The notes under the pieces were generated by a model that did not search any database, had not been told where the DNA came from, and saw nothing but the letters and a program-made list of their open reading frames with translations. A program made the position numbers and the translations under genes. From positions 1 through 54,908 of the forward strand of contig JASBSS010000006.1 in the NCBI GenBank assembly GCA_030148805.1: a stretch of 54,908 bases of DNA, read 5' to 3'. Source of the DNA: Thiogranum sp. Its GTDB lineage: Bacteria > Pseudomonadota > Gammaproteobacteria > DSM-19610. Below, one piece after another: positions 33,083 through 40,259 of this stretch (positions are counted from its first letter, which is position 1; each line of letters starts with the position of its first letter).

Positions 33083-33832
33083 ATGAAACTCGGACTCTTC
33101 GATCTACCCGCACCTGTGTTCGCCTGGCTCGACGCCTGGGAGGCGCACCTGCTGCCACCGTTGTGGCGCCTGGTGGTCTGGGGTTTCCTGGGAGCCCTGG
33201 TGTCGATGGGTCTCTACCGTTATCTCTCGGCCCAGGAACGGATCGCCCGGGGCAAGCGCGAAATCGTCGCCTCCCGACAGCGTCTGTACGCCTGTGACGG
33301 CGAGTTTCAGGAGGCCTGGCCGCTGATGCGGGACATGCTGTCCGTGGCGCTGCGGCAGGTTGGCCGCATTGCGCTGCCGGCAATCGTCGCATCTCTGCCG
33401 CTGATCTCCCTGCTCACCTGGCTGAGCACCCACTATGGCTACGGTTATCCCCCCCAGGGCGAGGCGCCGACCATCGAGGTGGTCCCCGCCGCGCTTCAGG
33501 GCCAATGGGTCGAACAACCGTCAGCGGGTCAACCCGCCGCGCCCTCGACGCCGCATATCGTCGTTACCGACGACGGGAATAACAGGGTGACCACGGTCGC
33601 GCTCGAGGCGCCGGTTCCGACCTTGCACAAATATCAATGGTGGAATCTGCTGCTGGGCAACCCGGCCGGCTACCTGCCCGATGACTCGCCGGTACAGCGC
33701 ATCAGCCTGGAGCTGCCGGAAAAGGAATTCCTCTCTTTCGGACCGAGCTGGATCAGAGGGTGGGAATTCAGCTTTTTTGTCTCCCTTTTGGTGGTCTCCA
33801 TCGCCATGAAGGTTTTGATCCGGATCGAATAG
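33083..33832 (+). CDS. Integral membrane protein, possibly EMC3/TMCO1-like (DUF106, Oxa1 superfamily)
   Basis: 249 residues with three hydrophobic helices: LVVWGFLGALVSMGLYRYLS (about 30-50), LPAIVASLPLISLLTWLS (about 96-115) and a C-terminal FSFFVSLLVVSIAMKVLIRI. Between helices 1 and 2 lies a basic, amphipathic segment (RIARGKREIVASRQRLYACD, PLMRDMLSVALRQVG), the pattern of the Oxa1-like DUF106 group. A periplasmic stretch rich in Pro follows. I cannot confirm the family without a profile search. It is 22 nt after the small YVGPGSG gene and in the same operon. Confidence 0.55.
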   Translation: MKLGLFDLPAPVFAWLDAWEAHLLPPLWRLVVWGFLGALVSMGLYRYLSAQERIARGKREIVASRQRLYACDGEFQEAWPLMRDMLSVALRQVGRIALPAIVASLPLISLLTWLSTHYGYGYPPQGEAPTIEVVPAALQGQWVEQPSAGQPAAPSTPHIVVTDDGNNRVTTVALEAPVPTLHKYQWWNLLLGNPAGYLPDDSPVQRISLELPEKEFLSFGPSWIRGWEFSFFVSLLVVSIAMKVLIRIE

Positions 33833-33851
33833 ACAAGCTAACGGCTGAGCT

Positions 33852-34982
33852 GTGAACACATCAGAGCACGACACCGCTTTTCACGTGGATCCCTGGACGC
33901 ACTTTCTGGGCGGCATGGTGGCCCGCAGCCCGGGGTTATTTCAGGCCCTGGGCTCGTTCGAATCCCGTCTGTTGTCCGCCAGGCTGGCCGACATTGAGAT
34001 CCAACAACCCATTTTCATCGCCGGCCTGGCGCGCTCGGGCACCACGCTGCTGCTCGAGGTGCTCGACCGCCACCCGGACACCGCCAGCCACCGCTACCGG
34101 GATTTCCCCATGTTGCATATCCCGTTCCTGTGGAACCGCTTTCTGGAATTCACCCCGCGCGCGCAGGAAACGCCGGCCGAACGCGCCCACAAGGACGGCA
34201 TCCTGGTCACGGCCGACAGCCCGGAGGCTTTCGAGGAGGTGCTGTGGATGAATTATTTTTCCACGCTGCACGATGCGACCCGTTGCTCGATTCTGGACGC
34301 CGCGACGGCAAACCCCGAATTCGAGCGATTCTATCGCGATCACATCCGCAAACTCCTGTTGGTGCGCGGCGGGAGGCGATATCTCTCCAAGGGCAACTAC
34401 AACATCACTCGCCTGGAATACCTGCTGCGGCTGTTCCCGGACGCCCGGTTTCTGATACCGGTGCGCGACCCTGTCTGGCATATCGCGTCCCTGCGCAAGC
34501 AACATCGCCTGTTCTGCCAGGGGCAGGAGAACAACCCCCGGGCGGTGAAACATCTGCAACGGGTCGGACATTTTGAATTCGGCCTGGACAGACGCCCGAT
34601 CAACACCGGCAATGACGCAGAGACCCGGGCCATCGTCGAACTCTGGAACGAGGGCAACGAAGTCGAAGGCTGGGCCCGCTACTGGAACGACGTCTACGGC
34701 TTTCTTGCCGAGCAACTGCAACACCACCCCGCCCTGCGCCGCGCGGCGATGCTGGTGTCCTACGAGACACTCTGTCGAGACCCGCGGGATACGCTGCGCG
34801 GAATTTTCTCCCATGCGCAGTTGCAGGTCTCCGACGTCATGCTGGAGCGCGCCGCAAAACGGGTCCAGGCGCCTTCCTATTACCAACCGGATTTTTCCCC
34901 ACAGGAACTGGAGTCTATCGAGCGTCATACCCATGCGGCACAGTCACGGCTGCAGACGCTGGGCGCCGAACATCAAATGTGA
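33852..34982 (+). CDS. PAPS-dependent sulfotransferase family protein
   Basis: 376 residues, GTG start 19 nt after the preceding gene. The 5'-phosphosulfate loop is IAGLARSGTTLLLEVLDRHP near residues 56-75 and the 3'-phosphate-binding Arg lies in FLIPVRDPVWHIASLR near 200-215. C-terminal features (LVSYETLCRDPRDTLR) also match the Sulfotransfer family. It should move sulfate from PAPS to a hydroxyl or amine acceptor in the cytoplasm. Being in the ASST operon suggests a shared sulfated product. Its stop lies inside copy E of the 16-bp element. Confidence 0.88.
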   Translation: MNTSEHDTAFHVDPWTHFLGGMVARSPGLFQALGSFESRLLSARLADIEIQQPIFIAGLARSGTTLLLEVLDRHPDTASHRYRDFPMLHIPFLWNRFLEFTPRAQETPAERAHKDGILVTADSPEAFEEVLWMNYFSTLHDATRCSILDAATANPEFERFYRDHIRKLLLVRGGRRYLSKGNYNITRLEYLLRLFPDARFLIPVRDPVWHIASLRKQHRLFCQGQENNPRAVKHLQRVGHFEFGLDRRPINTGNDAETRAIVELWNEGNEVEGWARYWNDVYGFLAEQLQHHPALRRAAMLVSYETLCRDPRDTLRGIFSHAQLQVSDVMLERAAKRVQAPSYYQPDFSPQELESIERHTHAAQSRLQTLGAEHQM

Positions 34983-34985
34983 ATG
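34970..34985 (+). promoter_or_regulatory. Shared 16-bp element, copy E (sodB)
   Basis: ACATCAAATGTGAATG matches copies A and B in 14 of 16 positions. It overlaps the last codons and stop of the sulfotransferase gene and ends 59 nt before the sodB ATG. TAAAGT lies about 22 nt downstream and could serve as a -10. Confidence 0.62.
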
Positions 34986-35044
34986 TCCCAAAGGCGACGG
35001 CGGGTAAAGTCTGCCGTCTCGCACGCCGACCGATGGAGTAGCTT

Positions 35045-35635
35045 ATGAAATTTGAACTCGACCCCTTACCCTATGAGATGAATGCCCTGGAACCCCACAT
35101 CAGCGCGCGCACGCTGGAGTTTCACTACGGCAAGCATCACCAGACCTATCTGGATAAACTCCAGGGACTGATCAAGGATGATCCGCTCGCCGACCAGAGC
35201 CTGGAGGAGATCATCCGCCACAGCAGCGGCGGCGTATTCAACAACGCCGCCCAGGTCTGGAACCACTCGTTTTACTGGAACTCGATGGCTCCCGACGGCG
35301 GTGGAGAACCCGAGGGCGAACTCGCCAGGCTGATCAGCAGCGAATTCGGATCGATCGACGACTTCAAGGAGAAGTTCAGCACCGCCGCCAAAGGCGCGTT
35401 CGGCTCGGGCTGGGCCTGGCTGGTAGTGACACCCGACAAACGGTTGCAAATCGTCACCACCTCCAACGCCGACAACCCGCTGTGTCAGGACCATACCCCC
35501 TTGCTGACGCTGGACGTGTGGGAACACGCCTACTACCTGGATTACCAGAACAAGCGCCCGGACTATGTGCAGGCGTTCCTGGAGCACCTGGTGAACTGGC
35601 AGTTCGCGCAGGAAAACCTCGAAAAAACGCGCTAG
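35045..35635 (+). CDS. sodB: Iron superoxide dismutase
   Basis: 196 residues, the usual length. Metal ligands are present: H27 in FHYGKHHQTY, the His of WNHSFYWNSM, and Asp and His of LDVWEHAYY. The FNNAAQVWNHSFYW segment with Gln before the ligand and GSGWAWL favour the iron rather than manganese form. It dismutates superoxide in the cytoplasm. It is a single-gene unit with the 16-bp element 59 nt upstream. A small stem AGCGGA/TCCGCT lies at its 3' end. Confidence 0.95.
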   Translation: MKFELDPLPYEMNALEPHISARTLEFHYGKHHQTYLDKLQGLIKDDPLADQSLEEIIRHSSGGVFNNAAQVWNHSFYWNSMAPDGGGEPEGELARLISSEFGSIDDFKEKFSTAAKGAFGSGWAWLVVTPDKRLQIVTTSNADNPLCQDHTPLLTLDVWEHAYYLDYQNKRPDYVQAFLEHLVNWQFAQENLEKTR

Positions 35636-35753
35636 CGGATTTTTCCGCTCAAAAATAAGGGGCTTTCTACATCATTTGATGCAACCGCATCACTCGATTG
35701 GAGTTATCTTCAATCGCGTACCACGCAACCATTCTATTCACGGAGGAACACTT

Positions 35754-35918
35754 ATGTTCAGTTGGGCTTTAACTTTTCTGGTCGTCGCCGTCATCGCCGG
35801 TCTGTTCGGCCTGTCCGGCGTGGCGGGTGTCGCCACGCAAATCGCCTGGGCACTGTTTGTCATCGGCCTCATTCTCGCCGTGATCTTCTTCGTGGCGGGA
35901 CGCCGCCCCCCGGTCTAG
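35754..35918 (+). CDS. DUF1328 small membrane protein, second copy
   Basis: 54 residues from ATG 35754 with CGGAGGAA 6-7 nt upstream. MFSWALTFLVVAVIAGLFGL, a central VAGVATQIAWALFVIGLILA and the basic tail AGRRPPV are typical of DUF1328. It resembles the protein at 19197-19361 in layout. A CATCA-TT-TGATG inverted repeat lies at about 35670. Function unknown; stress association is common in the family. Confidence 0.88.
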   Translation: MFSWALTFLVVAVIAGLFGLSGVAGVATQIAWALFVIGLILAVIFFVAGRRPPV

Positions 35919-35968
35919 CGATTGGACGATAAGGACACCACGCATTGCGCCGTGGCTAGAAGGAACTT

Positions 35969-36003
35969 CGCGGCAGAACAGGACTCCGTTCCTGTCTGCC
36001 GCG
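35969..36003. terminator. Strong stem-loop between convergent genes
   Basis: CGCGGCAGAACAGGA (35969-35983) pairs with TCCTGTCTGCCGCG (35990-36003) with one bulged A and a 6-nt loop. It lies between the ends of the DUF1328 gene (plus) and the PLDc_N gene (minus). There is no T-tract on either side, so it may be a bidirectional terminator or an mRNA 3'-stabilising hairpin. Confidence 0.55.
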
Positions 36004-36018
36004 GCTCGTCCAGGGCTG

Positions 36019-36201
36019 TCATCCGTCCTTTGGCCCGAACAGGAGCCAGAGGATAAATCCAAGCACCGGCAACAACAGTATCAGCACGATCCAGACGACC
36101 TTGGTCCCCGTCGCGGCACCACTCTGGAACACCTTGACCATCGCCCATACGTCGAGCACCAGAACAATCAGACCGAACAATCCGCCGACTTCAATATCCA
36201 T
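36019..36201 (-). CDS. PLDc_N-domain small membrane protein
   Basis: 60 residues: one helix GLFGLIVLVLDVWAMVKVFQ, a polar turn (SGAATGTKV), then a second helix WIVLILLLPVLGFILWLLFG ending in PKDG. This is the stand-alone form of the phospholipase D N-terminal membrane domain (PLDc_N). It is a two-helix inner-membrane protein of unknown role, downstream of and on the same strand as uvrB's 3' side but separated by 88 nt. Confidence 0.85.
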   Translation of the reverse strand: MDIEVGGLFGLIVLVLDVWAMVKVFQSGAATGTKVVWIVLILLLPVLGFILWLLFGPKDG

Positions 36202-36289
36202 TTCACCGCCTTTGTGTAGTAGTTGATGGCCTCAAAGCGGCCACCCCGCACCTTGACACTTTAGGCTGTGCCGCCGCCCAAGGGAAGCC

Positions 36290-38299
36290 TCAGGCGATTT
36301 CCAGATTCGACTCGCGAATATGGCGGATCTGATCGCGCAGGCGGGCCGCTTCCTCGAACTCCAGATTTTGCGCGTGCCGATGCATGTCTTTTTCCAGCTG
36401 ACGGATTTTCCTCTCCAGCGCCTGGGGTGAGAGGGAGGCGTATTCGGCCACCTCCTCGGCCACCCGGGCGAACTGGCGCGCCCCGCCCCCGCCGGCGCCG
36501 TAAGCACCCTCCATGACGTCGGCGATGGCCTTGCGGATGGTGGTCGGCGTGATGCCGTGCTTGCGGTTGTAGGCCTGCTGTTTTTCCCGCCGGCGCTCGG
36601 TTTCGCTCATGGCGCGCTGCATCGAACCGGTCATCCTGTCGGCGTAGAGGATGGCCTTGCCGTTGACATTGCGCGCCGCCCGACCGATCGTCTGGATCAG
36701 CGAGCGGTCCGAGCGCAGGAAGCCCTCCTTGTCGGCGTCGAGAATCGCCACCAGCGAGACTTCGGGCATGTCCAGGCCTTCGCGCAGCAGGTTGATACCC
36801 ACCAGCACGTCGAATTCGCCCAGCCGCAGATCGCGGATGATCTCCACCCGCTCCACGGTTTCGATATCCGAGTGCAGATAGCGCACCCGCACCCCGTGCT
36901 CGCCCAGGTATTCCGTCAGGTCCTCGGCCATGCGCTTGGTCAGGGTGGTCACCAGGACGCGCTCCCCGGCTTGCACGCGTTTGCGAATCTCCGACAGCAG
37001 GTCGTCGACCTGGGTGCCGGCCGGGCGCACTTCCACCTCCGGGTCGACCAGGCCGGTCGGGCGCACCACCTGCTCCACCACCTGTCCGGCGTGTTCCTGC
37101 TCGTAAGGGCCGGGGGTGGCGGAGACGAAAATCGATTGCGCCGCCAGCCGCTCGTATTCCTCGAAGCGCAGCGGCCGGTTGTCCAGGGCCGAGGGCAGGC
37201 GAAAGCCGTATTCGACCAGGGTCTCCTTGCGCGAGCGATCACCGCGATACATACCGCCCAGTTGCGGGATGGTGACGTGCGATTCGTCGATCACCACCAG
37301 CGCATCGGGGGGCAGGTAGTCCAGCAACGTCGGCGGCGGCTCGCCCGCCCGCCGGCCCGACAAATAGCGCGAGTAATTTTCGATACCGGAGCAATAACCC
37401 AGCTCCAGCATCATTTCCAGATCGAAACGGGTACGCTGTTCCAGCCGCTGCGCCTCCACCAGCTTGTTCAGATCGCGCAACTGGGCGAGACGCTCTTCCA
37501 GTTCCACCTTGATCAGCTCAATCGAATCCAGCAGCGTCTGGCGCGGTGTGACATAGTGGCTCTTCGGGTAGATGGTCAGGCGCGGGACCCGCCGCAACAC
37601 CTCCCCGGTCAGCGGGTCGAAAAACGACAGATTCTCGATTTCGTCATCGAACAGCTCGACGCGCACCGCTTCCTGGTCGGACTCGGCGGGGTGGATGTCG
37701 ATGACTTCGCCCCGCACGCGGTAGGTGGCGCGTCCCAGCTCCACGTCGTTGCGGGTGTATTGCAGTTCGGCGAGCCGGCGCAGAATGGCCCGCTGATCGA
37801 TCCGCTCGCCGCGCACCAGGTGCAGGACCATGCTCAGATACTGGCGCGGATCGCCCAGGCCGTAGATGGCCGAGACCGTCGCCACCAGGACCGTATCGCG
37901 CCGCTCCAACAGCGCCTTGGTGGCCGACAGGCGCATCTGCTCGATGTGTTCGTTGACCGAAGCGTCCTTCTCGATGAAGGTGTCCGAGGACGGGACGTAG
38001 GCTTCGGGCTGGTAGTAATCGTAGTAGGAGACGAAATATTCCACCGCGTTATGCGGAAAGAAGGCTTTCATCTCCCCGTACAGCTGAGCGGCCAGGGTCT
38101 TGTTGGGCGCCAGCACCAGCGTGGGCCGCTGGACCTGCTGCACCACGTTGGCCACGGTGAAGGTCTTGCCCGAGCCGGTCACCCCGAGCAGGGTCTGGTG
38201 CGCCAGGCCGTCGCGCAGGCCCGTGACCAGGCGCGCGATCGCCTCGGGCTGATCACCGGCGGGCTCGAGATCGCAGACAAGTTCAAATTCTTTACTCAC
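36290..38299 (-). CDS. uvrB: Excinuclease ABC subunit B
   Basis: 669 residues, the usual UvrB length. Walker A is GVTGSGKT near residue 40; the DNA-clamping beta-hairpin region is [20 protein letters not shown]. Helicase motifs include DESHVTIPQ and [16 protein letters not shown]. The C-terminal UVR domain ([20 protein letters not shown]) binds UvrC. It verifies DNA damage in nucleotide excision repair. The gene is divergent from the aminotransferase gene across a 72-nt gap, a common gammaproteobacterial arrangement. Confidence 0.98.
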   Translation of the reverse strand: MSKEFELVCDLEPAGDQPEAIARLVTGLRDGLAHQTLLGVTGSGKTFTVANVVQQVQRPTLVLAPNKTLAAQLYGEMKAFFPHNAVEYFVSYYDYYQPEAYVPSSDTFIEKDASVNEHIEQMRLSATKALLERRDTVLVATVSAIYGLGDPRQYLSMVLHLVRGERIDQRAILRRLAELQYTRNDVELGRATYRVRGEVIDIHPAESDQEAVRVELFDDEIENLSFFDPLTGEVLRRVPRLTIYPKSHYVTPRQTLLDSIELIKVELEERLAQLRDLNKLVEAQRLEQRTRFDLEMMLELGYCSGIENYSRYLSGRRAGEPPPTLLDYLPPDALVVIDESHVTIPQLGGMYRGDRSRKETLVEYGFRLPSALDNRPLRFEEYERLAAQSIFVSATPGPYEQEHAGQVVEQVVRPTGLVDPEVEVRPAGTQVDDLLSEIRKRVQAGERVLVTTLTKRMAEDLTEYLGEHGVRVRYLHSDIETVERVEIIRDLRLGEFDVLVGINLLREGLDMPEVSLVAILDADKEGFLRSDRSLIQTIGRAARNVNGKAILYADRMTGSMQRAMSETERRREKQQAYNRKHGITPTTIRKAIADVMEGAYGAGGGGARQFARVAEEVAEYASLSPQALERKIRQLEKDMHRHAQNLEFEEAARLRDQIRHIRESNLEIA

Positions 38300-38371
38300 G
38301 GGGATTAAGTAATCTGCATGGTTTCAGTATCATTGCCGGCTGGCGTCAACAACACATCCAAGGAAGCCTGA

Positions 38372-39574
38372 GTGAACGACATCGCCCTGTCGCAGCGCGT
38401 ACTACGCGTCAAACCCTCACCGACCCTGGCGGTCACCGCGCGCGCCGCCGAGTTGCGCGCCGCCGGCCGCGACATTGTCAGCCTCGGGGCCGGCGAGCCG
38501 GATTTCGACACCCCGGCGCATATTCGCCAGGCCGCCATCCGCGCCATCGAGCAAGGCGCCACCCGCTACACCGCGGTCGACGGCACGCCCCAGCTCAAGA
38601 CGGCCATTATAGACAAGTTTCAGCGCGATAACGGACTGACCTACAACGCCGATCAGATTCTGGTCTCCTGTGGCGGCAAACAGAGCTTCTACAACCTGGT
38701 GCAGGCGCTGCTCAACCCGGGAGACGAAGTGATAATCCCGGCACCCTATTGGGTTTCCTACCCCGACATGGTGCGCCTGGCCGACGGCGAACCGGTGATC
38801 ATCAAGGCCGGACTGGAGCAGCGTTTCAAGATCAGCCCCGAACAACTGCAGGCGGCGATCACCCCCAAAACCCGGCTTTTTGTACTGAATAGCCCGTCCA
38901 ACCCGACCGGGGTGGCCTACACCCGGGCCGAGCTGGCCGCCCTGGCCGACGTGTTGCAGGCCAATCCGCACGTGCTGGTCGCCAGCGACGACATGTATGA
39001 ACACATCCTCTGGGCGGACGAACCGTTCGCCAATATCGTCAATGTCTGCGAGGCGCTCTATCCGCGCACCATCGTGCTCAACGGCGTGTCCAAGGCCTAC
39101 GCCATGACCGGTTGGCGCATCGGCTATGCCGGCGGACCGGCCGCGCTGATCAAGGCGATGAAGAAGATCCAGTCCCAGAGCACCTCCAACCCGGCCTCCA
39201 TTTCCCAGGCCGCGGCGGTGGCGGCGCTCGAGGGCGACCAGTCCTGCATCACGCCGATGCTGGAGGCGTTCAAACGGCGTCACGACTACCTGGTGGCGGC
39301 GCTCGACGAACTGCCGGGCGTGCGCTGCGCGCGTGCCGACGGCACCTTCTATGCCTTCCCTGATTTCAGCACGGCCATCAGCCGCCTGGACGGCGTCGAC
39401 GACGACCTTGGCCTGGCCGAGTATCTGCTGGAACAGGCCAACGTCGCCCTGGTGCCGGGGTCAGCGTTCGGCGCACCCGGTTACGCCCGCCTGTCTTTCG
39501 CCACGTCCATGGAACTGCTCGAAGAGGCCGTCAGCCGGCTGCGCGCGGCGCTTGAGGACGCGGCCGGCGGTTGA
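38372..39574 (+). CDS. aspC: Aspartate aminotransferase (PLP class I/II)
   Basis: 400 residues, GTG start 38372 behind AGGAAG. Fold type I aminotransferase features are N-terminal SLGAGEPDFDTPAHIRQAA, NSPSNPTGVAYTRAEL, and the PLP-lysine in NGVSKAYAMTGWRIGYAGG. C-terminal ALVPGSAFGAPGYARLSFAT carries the substrate-binding Arg. This is the Thermus/Rhizobium-type (class Ib) aspartate aminotransferase, converting aspartate and 2-oxoglutarate to oxaloacetate and glutamate. It is directly followed by tRNA-Asn. The symbol is by function; the subgroup differs from E. coli AspC. Confidence 0.9.
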   Translation: MNDIALSQRVLRVKPSPTLAVTARAAELRAAGRDIVSLGAGEPDFDTPAHIRQAAIRAIEQGATRYTAVDGTPQLKTAIIDKFQRDNGLTYNADQILVSCGGKQSFYNLVQALLNPGDEVIIPAPYWVSYPDMVRLADGEPVIIKAGLEQRFKISPEQLQAAITPKTRLFVLNSPSNPTGVAYTRAELAALADVLQANPHVLVASDDMYEHILWADEPFANIVNVCEALYPRTIVLNGVSKAYAMTGWRIGYAGGPAALIKAMKKIQSQSTSNPASISQAAAVAALEGDQSCITPMLEAFKRRHDYLVAALDELPGVRCARADGTFYAFPDFSTAISRLDGVDDDLGLAEYLLEQANVALVPGSAFGAPGYARLSFATSMELLEEAVSRLRAALEDAAGG

Positions 39575-39624
39575 CCGGTTGGGGGCGCTCCCGTATGATT
39601 CCGCCTTCTCGCGCAACGCGATAT

Positions 39625-39700
39625 TCCCCGGTAGCTCAGTCGGTAGAGCGGGTGACTGTTAATCACTAGGTCGGCAGTTCGAGCCTGTCCCGGGGAGCCA
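39625..39700 (+). tRNA. tRNA-Asn (anticodon GTT)
   Basis: A complete 76-nt cloverleaf. The acceptor stem TCCCCGG/CCGGGGA is followed by discriminator G and encoded CCA. The D-arm is GCTCAGTCGGTAGAGC, the anticodon loop is CTGTTAA with anticodon GTT, and the T-arm contains CAGTTCGAGCCTG. A terminator follows at 39719-39742. Confidence 0.97.
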
Positions 39701-39718
39701 TATCACACCTGATTTTCG

Positions 39719-39742
39719 GGCCGGTGGAAACCGGCCTTTTTT
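39719..39742 (+). terminator. Rho-independent terminator after tRNA-Asn
   Basis: GGCCGGT-GGAA-ACCGGCC forms a 7-bp stem with a 4-nt loop, followed by six T's. It lies 18 nt after the CCA end. Confidence 0.9.
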
Positions 39743-39826
39743 ATGCCCGGACCCGGGTTGCCCTTGAAACCCGCGCCAACGCCCCCATAGTGGAGACAAG
39801 CCCGACAAGTTCACAGGAGCGTATTT

Positions 39827-40012
39827 ATGGTGACCGGTGTGGTACTGATACTCGCGGGGATCCTGCTAGTGATCTTCCCTCAGTTGCTGGCCATCGTCGT
39901 GGCCACCCTGTTGCTGTTCGCCGGCGTGCTGAGCATTTCCGTGGCCCGCTTCAATCGTCGGCATCGGCGGCATTTCGACAACCCCACGGTTGAATTCTTT
40001 TTCAGGTACTGA
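39827..40012 (+). CDS. Small two-helix membrane protein (DUF3096-like)
   Basis: 61 residues from ATG 39827 with AGGAG about 9 nt upstream. VLILAGILLVIFPQLLAIVV and ATLLLFAGVLSISVA form a helix pair resembling DUF3096, followed by a basic RFNRRHRRHFD tail. Its stop is 1 nt before the start of the DUF2892 gene, so the two are one transcript. Function unknown. Confidence 0.7.
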   Translation: MVTGVVLILAGILLVIFPQLLAIVVATLLLFAGVLSISVARFNRRHRRHFDNPTVEFFFRY

Positions 40013-40013
40013 C

Positions 40014-40238
40014 ATGTCTGTGGAAAGAGCTACGTTTGCTTTCGGTGGCGTGATGGTAATGCTCAGCGCATTACTGGCGCTGTTTCACAACCCCAACTGG
40101 AACTGGTTGACGCTGTTCATCGGTTTCAATTGTCTGCAAAGCGCCTTTACCCGTTTCTGCCCGCCCAGTTTCGTGATGCGCAAATTCGGCCTGAAAACGG
40201 AAGCGCAACAGGCCCTCGAAGCGGCCGACGGCCGCTAG
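40014..40238 (+). CDS. DUF2892 membrane protein
   Basis: 74 residues from ATG 40014, starting 1 nt after the preceding stop. MSVERATFAFGGVMVMLSAL, then LTLFIGFNCLQSAFTRFCPP and a cytoplasmic tail match the DUF2892 family, the membrane part also found in rhodanese YgaP. The FxGxNxxQSxFTxFCP motif with one Cys is intact. Possibly linked to sulfur metabolism through that domain association; this is inference only. Confidence 0.82.
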   Translation: MSVERATFAFGGVMVMLSALLALFHNPNWNWLTLFIGFNCLQSAFTRFCPPSFVMRKFGLKTEAQQALEAADGR

Positions 40239-40259
40239 GGCCGGCCGCCGGCGCCGGGC

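Noticed and set aside
14402-34985. Reading the TCAAA of the 16-bp element as a sigma-E -10 box
   Set aside because: No GGAAC-type -35 was found at the required distance in any of the five copies.
35663-35680. CATCATTTGATG before the second DUF1328 gene
   Set aside because: It contains ATCAAATG on the opposite strand but diverges afterward and is in the wrong orientation for the downstream gene; listed only as a small inverted repeat.
36557-38308. 583-codon plus-strand open frame opposite uvrB
   Set aside because: Shadow of intact uvrB in the high-GC third-position pattern; no domain, no ribosome site.
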